The notes beneath the pieces are model-generated. The model did no database searches. It worked only from the letters and a program-made list of their open reading frames with translations, and was not told the DNA's origin. A program made the translations under genes and the position numbers. Shown here piece by piece: positions 9,372 through 17,594 of a stretch of DNA of 19,338 nt (positions within the stretch are counted from its first letter, which is position 1; each line of letters opens with the position of its first letter). This DNA is from Deltaproteobacteria bacterium UBA3076 (GTDB lineage Bacteria; Desulfobacterota; Dissulfuribacteria; Dissulfuribacterales; UBA3076), in the NCBI GenBank assembly GCA_002367355.1, contig DFBQ01000220.1, forward strand, positions 1 through 19,338, read 5' to 3'.

Positions 9372-9901
9372 TGAGTTTGCCGAAAAAATGCCTTGTCGAT
9401 ACTAATGTGCCCAAAACAGCCAACCTCGCTCTCGACCCGGCGACAATACCTCAAGACTTGACCGGTTGTGTTCTGGCTTGCGTGGAAGCAGTCGAGCATG
9501 TGGTTAAAAAAGGCAGTTTGGTTCTCGATTACGGTGATGAAATATTTACTGAATACCGGAGCAACCTTTCACTAAGAGGTCAACCGGGTGTCGGGGATAA
9601 ATTCATGAAATGGGTTCACGACAATCGGTGGAAATTTCCAAATGTTGACCGAGTAACAATCACAAAAGAAGGCCAGTCATATGTTGAATTTCCCGACCAT
9701 GACGGTTTGACCCGGTTCGATAACTCTGACCGGAAATTCATCGCTGTTGCAAACGCCCATCCTGCAAAGCCGCCAGTACTACAGGCAACGGATAGCAAGT
9801 GGTGGGGCTGGAAGGATTCTTTGAAAGAAGTAGGGATAACAGTCCAGTTCCTGTGTTCTGACTATGTCAAAGCAAAGTACCAGGAAAAAATAGGCAAGTG
9901 A
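9371..9901 (+). CDS. PIN-like domain protein, putative nuclease partner of the upstream ATPase
   Basis: This is a 176-aa protein that I do not match to a named family, but its acidic residues have PIN-domain geometry. They are a first-strand LVDTN with D10, a mid-protein DEIFTEY with E57/E61, FDNSDRKFIAVA with D117/D120, and VLQATDSKWW with D141 near the C-terminus. PIN domains are metal-dependent nucleases, mostly acting on RNA. The start overlaps the ATPase stop by one base and has GGAGG at 9359-9363; its own stop overlaps the RNA-ligase start (GTGA). This suggests co-production of ATPase, putative ribonuclease and ligase. The nuclease activity is inferred from motif spacing alone. Confidence 0.6.
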   Translation: MSLPKKCLVDTNVPKTANLALDPATIPQDLTGCVLACVEAVEHVVKKGSLVLDYGDEIFTEYRSNLSLRGQPGVGDKFMKWVHDNRWKFPNVDRVTITKEGQSYVEFPDHDGLTRFDNSDRKFIAVANAHPAKPPVLQATDSKWWGWKDSLKEVGITVQFLCSDYVKAKYQEKIGK

Positions 9902-10587
9902 CGAACGATTTCCACAAATTTCCCAGAACGCCTCATCTGGCAGTCCTCGCTGATAGTGTTATCAGGAACGATAAGGTGATGGCAGAGTCCGAACGGGAAA
10001 TGTTTCTGCGCCATGAACTCGTGGTGGAAGAAAAGGTTGATGGTGCGAATCTTGGAATTTCCATTGACGTAGAGGGAAATATCCGCGCTCAGAATAGAGG
10101 GGCGTACTTGCATCTCCCAAGTGCAGGACAATGGGAAAAACTGTCCGAATGGTTAGCTCCCAAGACTGATATCCTTTTTGAAAAACTCACCGACCGGTAT
10201 ATTTTGTTTGGGGAATGGTGTTATGCGCAGCATTCTATTTTCTATGACCAACTGCCGGATTGGTTTTTGGGATTCGATATATTTGATAAAGAGAGTTTGA
10301 AGTTCTTATCATACCCCAGACGTGATGCGGTATTTCGGGATGTCGGCATCTCTGGAATACCTGCCATTAAAAAAGGGCATTTCACCCTGTCAGAACTCAA
10401 GAGAATGCTCCCCATTTCACGTCTATGCGATAAACCTGCTGAAGGAATTTATTTGCGTTTTGACCAAGGAGATTGGCTCAAACAGCGCGCTAAGCTGGTA
10501 CGCCCCGAGTTTATCCAGTCCGTTGGGGCGCATTGGTCACGGAAGGGCATTAGGGCTAATCAGTTGAAACTGGGGGCTCAGGTATGA
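9898..10587 (+). CDS. ATP-dependent RNA ligase (Rnl2-like, RNA_ligase family)
   Basis: This 229-aa nucleotidyltransferase has all the ligase signature motifs. Motif I is EEKVDGAN, with K46 the likely adenylated lysine. Motif III is LFGEWC (103-108), motif IIIa GFDIFD (125-130), motif IV EGIYLRF (182-188), and motif V QRAKLVRPEF with K199. The length fits a compact ligase without an OB-fold domain, as in the RNA_ligase (PF09414-type) group rather than DNA ligases. It should join 3'-OH and 5'-phosphate RNA ends. It uses a GTG start overlapping the stop of the PIN-like gene by 4 nt, so expression is coupled. A repair or sealing role for RNA cut by the upstream nuclease is inference. It is not a usual BREX gene. 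Confidence 0.85.
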   Translation: MTNDFHKFPRTPHLAVLADSVIRNDKVMAESEREMFLRHELVVEEKVDGANLGISIDVEGNIRAQNRGAYLHLPSAGQWEKLSEWLAPKTDILFEKLTDRYILFGEWCYAQHSIFYDQLPDWFLGFDIFDKESLKFLSYPRRDAVFRDVGISGIPAIKKGHFTLSELKRMLPISRLCDKPAEGIYLRFDQGDWLKQRAKLVRPEFIQSVGAHWSRKGIRANQLKLGAQV

Positions 10588-10646
10588 ATCCATCTGAAAA
10601 TCACCGGCTTGGAAGCAGGAGTGATCCTAAATTTCAAACATTCTAA
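10584..10646 (+). pseudogene. 20-codon start-coupled stub after the RNA ligase
   Basis: A 20-aa reading frame starts with an ATG that overlaps the RNA-ligase stop (ATGA), preceded by a G-rich 'ctgggggctcagg'. It ends after 63 nt. The coupling suggests a former downstream gene cut short where the cassette joins the repeat and pglZ, but the peptide is too short to identify. Confidence 0.25.
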
Positions 10647-10715
10647 CCTCGAATGGAAGAAGGTCGTGTTGCAGGAAGCAAGGGAATGCAAATGAGCGAA
10701 GTGACCATATTCATT

Positions 10716-10746
10716 AATTTGCGTTTATTCGCGTCTATTCGCGGTT
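10716..10746. repeat. Single family-A right arm before pglZ
   Basis: The 31-nt arm is almost identical to the right arm at 52-82 (shared 'gcgtttattcgcgtctatt'). No matching left arm is visible nearby. It ends 10 bp before the pglZ ATG. It may mark where an originally complete repeat was split when the ATPase/PIN/ligase block or the lost gene changed. Confidence 0.8.
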
Positions 10747-10756
10747 TGAGTAGCTG

Positions 10757-12793
10757 ATGAGTAACTGGCGTGACCAGGTTCTGAAGGAGTTCACTCCCCA
10801 GGTCGCCCGCTTGACGCTGGTAGCCGACCCAGATGGTCTCTTGCTGGAAGAAGATATTCTGCACGGGATTCGTGAGCGGGGTTTCGAACTGATCCCCTTC
10901 GAGGATCACGTCGCCTTCCGCTATGCCTATGAGTCCAAGTTCCGGTCCCGCTGGGACCGGGGTGAACAGACAGACCTGGTAGTTGTGCTGCGCTCCGGAG
11001 CCAACGACCTCGGTTCCCTGCCGTACGATCTACTCCAAGCCGGTCGCCGGCTATACTTCAACCTTGGGGAGATATTTCCCAATCTGAGTTACCCTGTGGT
11101 TGCTGCTTTGGATCGTGGAGACCTTGATGCTCTCTTTCGTGCTCAGTTCCAGCATAAGCCCAGTAACATGGGTGATAATGCGACAAAGGAATTCGCGCTG
11201 CGCCACGTATTCGAGATTGCACCTGAGCTTATAAAGCAGCCGTCCGATCTGCTGCGTGTCTTGTTGCGCCGTCACTACAGGGGTCAGCGGATACCTGCCA
11301 TCCTCGACCAACGATTTATCCAGGTGCTAAGGCAGAACGGGCTGTTCGAAGAGTGGCCGCTCGACAAAATCGTTACCGACCGAGAGGCCTTCTTTGCTTT
11401 CCTGCAAGAGCGTTGGCCGGTCTTCTTGGATCGCATGGCTGCCATAGAACAGCCAAGGACAGTGAGGGAAGACAAAGCAGTTTACGGACTCCAATACTCC
11501 GGCCCATTAGACCTGCCCTTCGATCACGACGACGTCCGCGTTTACATCGACAACCTGTTCATCGAAGGACTGCTTCATTCAGTGTCTCACGAGAACGCCG
11601 ACGATTTGACTTCGACCTGGGTTGAAGTTGGTATCCAGACCGATCCGGCAAAAGATCGCCATCGCAGACTGGACCGGTTGATCGAGACGATCCGGGACAC
11701 CATTCCCACAGGGGATGCCAGGCACACTGACTGGTTCCGCTTTGGATACGCCTATGCGGAAATTAGCGTACTCGAACACGAGCTGGGCAGTGGATTGTCG
11801 AGTGATGTAAGGGAACGTATCGAGTCACTTCGCTTATCAGTTGATCCGGCATTCCTCACGTGGGTTCAGGACCGGTTTGCCGGTCTGCATAACCAGCCTC
11901 CCGTGCCACCGGCAATGCTTCATCACATCCCGAGGGCATTGGCCAGGAAAGTCAGCGACTCACGCGAACAGAAAGTCGCGTTTTTGCTGGTGGATGGTTT
12001 GGCTCTGGACCAGTGGATCGTCTTACGTGACGTACTGCAATCTCAAAGGCACAAATTACGTTTCCGCGAAAGCGCCGTGTTTGCATGGATTCCGACCATC
12101 ACGTCAGTGTCCCGACAGGCTGCCTTTGCCGGTAAGCCGCCGATTTACTTCCCCGCGAGTATCAATACCACGAATAAGGAGCAATATCTGTGGACTCAGT
12201 TCTGGGCGGATCAGGGATTAACAGGGCACGCAGTAACTTACGCGAAGGGGCTTGGGGACAGTAACATCGACAAGGTCCGAGAGTTGTTGTCGTACCCGAA
12301 GATACGTGTTGCGGGGCTCGTAATCGACAAGGTCGACAAGATTATGCACGGCATGGAACTGGGTGCCGCCGGCATGCACAACCAAGTGCGCCAGTGGGCT
12401 ATGCAGGGGTTCATGTCCGACCTTATAGACATTCTTCTTGATCAAGGCTTCCAGATTTTTTTGAGTTCCGACCATGGCAATGTTGAGGCAAAAGGCTGTG
12501 GGCGGCCAGCTGAAGGTGCGGTCGCAGATATACGAGGCGAACGCGTTCGCGTGTATTCGGACGATCTTTTGCGATCAGCGGTTAAGGAACGCTTTCCGGA
12601 TGCCATAGAATGGCCGTCGTTTGGTCTGCCGGATGACTATTGTGCCCTGCTGGCTCCACCTCGAAAGGCCTTCATCCGCGCTGGAGAAACCATCGTTGGC
12701 CACGGCGGAATCTCTATCGAAGAGTTGATTGTCCCTCTGATTCAAATTGAACGCCTGCCTGTGCGTAACATGCAGACAGAGAGGGAAACATGA
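10757..12793 (+). CDS. pglZ: PglZ, alkaline-phosphatase-superfamily BREX core protein
   Basis: This 678-aa protein is the hallmark BREX component. The C-terminal half carries alkaline-phosphatase-fold metal-site motifs: LLVDGLALDQW with D413; WIPTITSVSR (444-453) with the Thr/Ser nucleophile region; LVIDKVDKIMHGME with D524 and H531; SSDHGN with D572/H573; and GHGGISIEELIVP (648-660). The N-terminal half (RLTLVADPDGLLLEE; DLLRVLLRRHYRG) resembles what I know of type 3 BREX PglZ. No motif is missing, so it is probably intact. It follows a repeat arm, with a weak ribosome site ('ttgag'), and its stop overlaps the next start by 4 nt. It is expected to act with the ATPase and methylase to block phage replication; its exact chemistry in BREX is not something the sequence shows. 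Confidence 0.9.
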   Translation: MSNWRDQVLKEFTPQVARLTLVADPDGLLLEEDILHGIRERGFELIPFEDHVAFRYAYESKFRSRWDRGEQTDLVVVLRSGANDLGSLPYDLLQAGRRLYFNLGEIFPNLSYPVVAALDRGDLDALFRAQFQHKPSNMGDNATKEFALRHVFEIAPELIKQPSDLLRVLLRRHYRGQRIPAILDQRFIQVLRQNGLFEEWPLDKIVTDREAFFAFLQERWPVFLDRMAAIEQPRTVREDKAVYGLQYSGPLDLPFDHDDVRVYIDNLFIEGLLHSVSHENADDLTSTWVEVGIQTDPAKDRHRRLDRLIETIRDTIPTGDARHTDWFRFGYAYAEISVLEHELGSGLSSDVRERIESLRLSVDPAFLTWVQDRFAGLHNQPPVPPAMLHHIPRALARKVSDSREQKVAFLLVDGLALDQWIVLRDVLQSQRHKLRFRESAVFAWIPTITSVSRQAAFAGKPPIYFPASINTTNKEQYLWTQFWADQGLTGHAVTYAKGLGDSNIDKVRELLSYPKIRVAGLVIDKVDKIMHGMELGAAGMHNQVRQWAMQGFMSDLIDILLDQGFQIFLSSDHGNVEAKGCGRPAEGAVADIRGERVRVYSDDLLRSAVKERFPDAIEWPSFGLPDDYCALLAPPRKAFIRAGETIVGHGGISIEELIVPLIQIERLPVRNMQTERET

Positions 12794-13584
12794 ACAATCG
12801 TCAGCAACAGATTGGTTTCAGCCAACGCATCCGTCTCGAATGGCTCCAGCAGACTGCCAATCTGGTATTGGCCGGAAATGACAAGGGTGCGGTCAACAGC
12901 TTGCTACAGGAACTTTTGAAGGATAAGGTCTCCGTCGGCGGAAAGGCTGTACGCGGCAACAAAGAAAAGGCCATCACTATCCTGATGAAGATTTGGCTCA
13001 ATGTGCCGGGCGAACTGAAGGCCGTTCGCGACGACGGACTTGAGTTGCTAAAAACTCTCCCCCGCAAAGACCAGATTGCCGTTCACTGGGGCATGGCTAT
13101 GGCCGCCTATCCTTTCTGGGCGACGGTAGCCGCTAACACCGGTCGGCTTCTGCGTCTCCAGGGGACGGTTGCGGCTGCACACGTCCAGCGGCGGGTCCGC
13201 GAGCAATATGGAGAGCGAGAGACGGTCTCAAGAGCGGCGCGGCGCGTTATAAGATCCTTTGTCGATTGGGGCGTTTTGAACGAGACGACTGAAAAGGGTG
13301 TCTACGGTCAGGGTCTCACACGCTCCATAGATGATCCCAGACTCATCTCCTGGCTTATCGAGGCTTCTCTGCACGCGCGCTCCAACGGCTCTGCCGCGAT
13401 AAAGGATTTGCTCGTCAGCCCGAGCATCTTCCCGTTTCACCTTATGCACTTGTCAGCAGAGCTCTTAGTTTCGGTCTCGCCTCGTCTCGACCTTTTGCGC
13501 CATGGTCTCGATGACGATTTGGTCATGTTACGACAGGACAGCGCCGTGGGCTCCCCAAAGAAAAAAGAAGGGAACAATAGATGA
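12790..13584 (+). CDS. BrxA-like small helical protein of the BREX operon
   Basis: This is a 264-aa, mostly helical, basic protein overlapping pglZ by 4 nt (ATGA), so it is almost certainly co-translated. It begins with QRIRLEWLQQTANLVLAG and continues with GLELLKTLPRKDQIAVHWGM, AAYPFWATVA and VSRAARRVIRSFVDWGVL. The succession 'conserved Arg/Lys segment, LLxxLP...AxHWxMxxAxYPF, then SxxxRRxxRSxxxWGVL' follows the layout of BrxA (DUF1819, NusB-like fold). The position directly after pglZ is where type 3 loci carry brxA as I recall them. Overall identity to classical BrxA is low by eye, so BrxA-like is a working label; DNA or RNA binding is inferred from the fold family. No catalytic motif is visible. 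Confidence 0.6.
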   Translation: MNNRQQQIGFSQRIRLEWLQQTANLVLAGNDKGAVNSLLQELLKDKVSVGGKAVRGNKEKAITILMKIWLNVPGELKAVRDDGLELLKTLPRKDQIAVHWGMAMAAYPFWATVAANTGRLLRLQGTVAAAHVQRRVREQYGERETVSRAARRVIRSFVDWGVLNETTEKGVYGQGLTRSIDDPRLISWLIEASLHARSNGSAAIKDLLVSPSIFPFHLMHLSAELLVSVSPRLDLLRHGLDDDLVMLRQDSAVGSPKKKEGNNR

Positions 13585-13691
13585 TAAACGAGGAAATCGC
13601 CCGTTTCTTCAACAACACGAGAGCTTTCATAAAAGGCGAGCCCGATCTGCGTAAAGTCAAGTTTACCGTCGGGTCATGTGGCAAGCGTTAA
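13581..13691 (+). pseudogene. Truncated 36-codon ORF, possible 5' remnant of a helicase or other BREX gene
   Basis: The ATG overlaps the stop of the BrxA-like gene (ATGA), as in a genuine coupled gene, but the frame ends after 36 codons. The peptide begins MINEEIARFFNNTRAFIKGE and continues with LRKVKFTVGS. It reads like a real protein N-terminus that has lost its body, with unrelated sequence starting around 13675. By position it could be a lost helicase (brxHII), which the operon otherwise lacks, but identity cannot be shown from 36 residues. Confidence 0.45.
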
Positions 13692-13860
13692 GGCGGGCAT
13701 CCCCGGAACGGGGCTGTTTTATAAAATCATGCTCTCAAACAAAAGGACCTGCTGCCGGAATGGGCATATATTGCGTTGACTATGTCATTTTTTTAATATA
13801 GCCTTACACGCCTTACACTTGTTGTAATGTTGTACGACATGAACGAGAGGAGAACTTCCT
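13692..13860 (+). promoter_or_regulatory. icd upstream region with candidate promoter and small repeats
   Basis: This 169-bp gap probably drives icd. A TTGACT at 13776-13781 is followed by an AT-rich stretch ending TATAGC (13797-13802), a 15-bp spacing that is short for sigma-70. Just downstream is an exact 9-nt tandem repeat 'gccttacac' (13801-13818) and a TTACA/TGTAA inverted pair (13813-13827), which could be an operator. The ribosome site is GAGAGGAG (13845-13852). The promoter assignment is tentative. Confidence 0.35.
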
Positions 13861-15084
<1,224 letters not shown>

Positions 15085-15090
15085 ACTAAA

Positions 15091-15264
15091 TTGAGCGATT
15101 AGCTTTTAGCGGTTAGCTATTAGTTTAATGGTTATCGGTCTGTCGCCCTGACAAGCAGGATGTTTTACTATTACAAACCCTCACCCATTAGGTGTTATTT
15201 CTAATTAACATAATACCTTGATTTTTCAAGGCTAAACGCTAATGGCTAACAGCTAATCGCTCAA
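15091..15264. repeat. 174-bp imperfect inverted-repeat element between icd and comF
   Basis: The left arm 15091-15124 ('ttgagcgattagct' plus 'ttagcggttagc') pairs with the right arm 15230-15264 ('ggctaaacgctaatggctaa' plus 'cagctaatcgctcaa'); the outer 14 nt are exact. Inside is a small hairpin, ccttga-tttt-tcaagg (15216-15231). The element lies 6 bp after the icd stop and 24 bp before comF, so it may form the icd transcript end. No transposase is present; it resembles a small non-autonomous or palindromic element. Confidence 0.75.
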
Positions 15265-15288
15265 CTTAGGTGTAAATATATCTGTCAA

Positions 15289-16023
15289 ATGCAGTGGTCC
15301 TTTGCCAGGCTCACCCTTGTCATAAGGGACATCCTTTTTCCGCCATGCTGTGCCGCTTGCCAGGCCCGGCTTTCTGCCCCGGCAGGAGACCGTCTGTGTC
15401 ACGACTGTCTTGAGTCCATAAGGCTCATAGAACCTCCGGTTTGCACTGTCTGCGGCCGGCCGTTTCACTGTCCGCGGGGCACTGGCCACACATGTGGACA
15501 GTGCATAAAGGATCCTCCATCCTTTAACACCGCCCGCTCGGTATTTCAGTACCATAGGTCTGTTAGGACCCTCATTCACAGGATTAAATACAACGATGAC
15601 GGATATGCTCTAAGGGCCCTTTCCTCCCTGGCCATGGAGCATGCGTTGTTGGATCATTTAAAGCCGGACATGGTAATTCCTGTGCCGTTACACTCGAAAC
15701 GTCTGAGAAAAAGGGGCTTCAACCAGTCCCTCCGGCTTGCCGGGACGATTTTTCCTCATATTCCGCTGGGAATGGATATTCTTACCAGGACATTGAATAC
15801 TAAACCCCAGACAGAGCTTTCAATGAAAGAAAGGCACAGAAATGTGAGAAATGCCTTTGAGACCGCCAGTCCTCTGCCGGAAGGTGTGGAAATAATACTC
15901 CTTCTCGATGATGTCTATACAACCGGAGCTACTGTCAAGGCCTGTGCCAAGGCCCTAAAAAGGGCAGGAGCAAAAGAGGTCCATGTGTTTACTGTGGCAA
16001 GGACCGTAATGGTTAATTCATAA
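15289..16023 (+). CDS. comF: ComF-family phosphoribosyltransferase-like protein
   Basis: This is a 244-aa ComF/GntX-family protein. The N-terminus has paired zinc-ribbon cysteines: FPPCCAACQAR, LCHDC, CTVCGRPF and TCGQCI (about 18-82). The C-terminal PRTase fold carries the phosphoribosyl-pyrophosphate loop ILLLDDVYTTGATVKACA (204-221) and the linker RKRGFNQSLRLA. The family is linked to DNA uptake and recombination (ComFC) in some bacteria, but its substrate is not established from sequence. The ATG has no clear ribosome site (the nearest purine-rich 'taggtg' is about 17 nt away), so initiation may be weak or begin elsewhere. The upstream inverted-repeat element leaves no obvious promoter. 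Confidence 0.9.
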   Translation: MQWSFARLTLVIRDILFPPCCAACQARLSAPAGDRLCHDCLESIRLIEPPVCTVCGRPFHCPRGTGHTCGQCIKDPPSFNTARSVFQYHRSVRTLIHRIKYNDDGYALRALSSLAMEHALLDHLKPDMVIPVPLHSKRLRKRGFNQSLRLAGTIFPHIPLGMDILTRTLNTKPQTELSMKERHRNVRNAFETASPLPEGVEIILLLDDVYTTGATVKACAKALKRAGAKEVHVFTVARTVMVNS

Positions 16024-16056
16024 GTGCTAAGTTATTTTTGCACCGGATGGACTAAT

Positions 16057-16258
16057 GAACATCGAACATCCAACATCGAATGTTGAATGGGGAAAATCCA
16101 AACCTCAATAACCTTCTGTAAATTCAATGAGTTGTAGAATTTCCGAGATGTTCGTTACGAGTATCAAAACGGCTGAAAAGAAACAGAAATAGCTGTTGAA
16201 TGTTCGGTATTGGATATTTGTTTTTCATTCGACGTTGGACGTTCGATGTTCGACGTTC
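16057..16258. repeat. Inverted-repeat element (family B) downstream of comF
   Basis: 32-nt arms at 16057-16088 ('gaacatcgaacatccaacat...') and 16227-16258 ('...ggacgttcgatgttcgac') are near-perfect reverse complements enclosing about 138 bp of unrecognised sequence. No open frame with a ribosome site lies inside. It is one of the interspersed 'aacatcgaacat' repeats and probably has no coding function. Confidence 0.8.
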
Positions 16259-16271
16259 ATCTTTGGCTCAT

Positions 16272-16302
16272 GAATATCGAATATCAAACAAGGAATTTCG
16301 AA
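16272..16302. repeat. Interspersed repeat (family B) at the DUF2325 3' end
   Basis: The block starting 'gaatatcgaatatcaaac' and ending 'aggaatttcgaa' is closely matched by 19127-19167. It overlaps the last six or so codons and the stop of the minus-strand DUF2325 gene, so the repeat supplies that gene's C-terminal residues. Confidence 0.75.
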
Positions 16303-17561
16303 AGGGTTTTGTAGACAGATTTAGCACTGGGATGTCGCACTACATTGAACTGTTTCCCGGTCTTCTTGCACGTCGCCTTTACTACTTTCAAGGCCCCGTG
16401 GCTGTTGATACTGGTGATAAACAAAACGATGTTGGCCTTACAGACCACGTTTTTCAGAACATGCTGTCCATTGGAGCAGTTTCCGTTATGGAAGATGAAG
16501 TCAGCGCCCAAGTCATGGATGGTTTTACGGTATTCGGGTTCCAAGCGATCAAGGCCTCCTATCACAGCTACACGCATGCCCTCCAGAGGACATAGGCATT
16601 TTTTCTGTTCTGTGCAGTGACTGCAGTCTCCCTTGGCATCCTCAGGGCGGACGAGAGTGAACACGTTACCAGCCTGTGGATTTTCTTCTTTGTCAGGCCA
16701 TGTGTTCGGCACTACGGACTGTTTTTCATCCTTGACTTGCATATATGATTCAATCAGTTTTTCATGTTCAGTAATTTTTGTATTTGCCTGTTCAAGTTCG
16801 TAGGCAAGCTTCTTTGCTTCGCGTTTCAGTGCTGCTTCTCGAAGTGGCCGTTGTCTCAACTCAGCCAACTCCCGGGAGTACCCGGCCAGATTCTTCTTGA
16901 GTTCTAATATTTCCGTGTCTTTTTCCTGGAGTTGCTTTTTAAATATAGATTTAACGGAAATCTCAGGTGTATTGACTTCAGAGTGGAACGGATTTTCTTC
17001 TGCGGCCTTTCTGCCTTGTTTTTTCTCTGTGACATTGTGATTCAGGACAGAAAGGCCGAGTTTGAGCTGGTTACAATTCTCCATGAGACGCCAGATAAGA
17101 GAATGTGCCAGAATTTGGGCCTGTTTGCGCATCTCCGATCTGGAGTCAGTGCTTGCTGCCCATAAAGTTGGAGCAGGCCACTGCCTGTCTCCAATTGACT
17201 GTGCCAAATCCTCAGGGGCCAGGGAACGGATCCTCGAACAAGCGGTGGAAAACTGACGTTTGAAATAGCGCTGGAGGTCTTTTGCAACGGATTTCTCCGG
17301 ATTCTGACCGGCATGATAAAGGCCCCAGAGTTCGTAACCTGGACCCATATTTGTATTGTTGGATTTCAGCCAATACTTTGTACATATCTTGCGCATATCT
17401 TTGATGTTCATGGTCATGGCCATGAGCACTGTAAGGATTATGCCGTCGGGCGTTGCAATTTTACCTTCTTTTACGGTACTACATGAAGTAGTAGTAAGGA
17501 TGTCTTTGGCTTTAACCGTAAGATCAGCCCGGTTTTTTGGATTTGCCGTGACATTTTTCAT
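16284..17561 (-). CDS. DUF2325-domain coiled-coil protein
   Basis: This is a 425-aa protein of unknown function. The N-terminal half (1-190) has no recognisable motif. A charged coiled coil spans about 205-280 (KKQLQEKDTEILELKKNLAG). A cysteine cluster follows (C313, C316, C322, C324), then a C-terminal DUF2325 domain at 329-412, beginning MRVAVIGGLDRLEPEYRKTI and including FHNGNCSNGQHVLKN and RHPSAKSV. DUF2325 is a conserved predicted nucleotide- or ligand-binding domain whose reaction is not established. The ATG at 17561 has AGGAGA six bases away. The gene starts 33 bp after the histidine kinase, so they probably form an operon. The last few codons lie in an interspersed repeat, so the native C-terminus may have been replaced. 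Confidence 0.8.
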   Translation of the reverse strand: MKNVTANPKNRADLTVKAKDILTTTSCSTVKEGKIATPDGIILTVLMAMTMNIKDMRKICTKYWLKSNNTNMGPGYELWGLYHAGQNPEKSVAKDLQRYFKRQFSTACSRIRSLAPEDLAQSIGDRQWPAPTLWAASTDSRSEMRKQAQILAHSLIWRLMENCNQLKLGLSVLNHNVTEKKQGRKAAEENPFHSEVNTPEISVKSIFKKQLQEKDTEILELKKNLAGYSRELAELRQRPLREAALKREAKKLAYELEQANTKITEHEKLIESYMQVKDEKQSVVPNTWPDKEENPQAGNVFTLVRPEDAKGDCSHCTEQKKCLCPLEGMRVAVIGGLDRLEPEYRKTIHDLGADFIFHNGNCSNGQHVLKNVVCKANIVLFITSINSHGALKVVKATCKKTGKQFNVVRHPSAKSVYKTLSKFLV

Positions 17562-17594
17562 AACTGTCTCCTAACAGATATTATATTTTGAGAT

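Noticed and set aside
9898..10587. DNA ligase instead of RNA ligase
   Set aside because: The compact length, lack of an OB-fold region and the motif I and III context (EEKVDGAN, LFGEWC) fit RNA ligases better.
10653..10757. 34-codon frame ending at the pglZ start codon
   Set aside because: Its second half is repeat-arm sequence and it has no convincing ribosome site; the overlap with pglZ appears accidental.
13692..13860. tRNA or integrase attachment site at the right border of the defence region
   Set aside because: No cloverleaf-like sequence, integrase gene or duplicated att core was visible, so I do not claim a genomic-island boundary.
16200..16595. 131-codon plus-strand frame downstream of comF
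   Set aside because: It starts within a repeat element and runs antisense to the DUF2325 domain.
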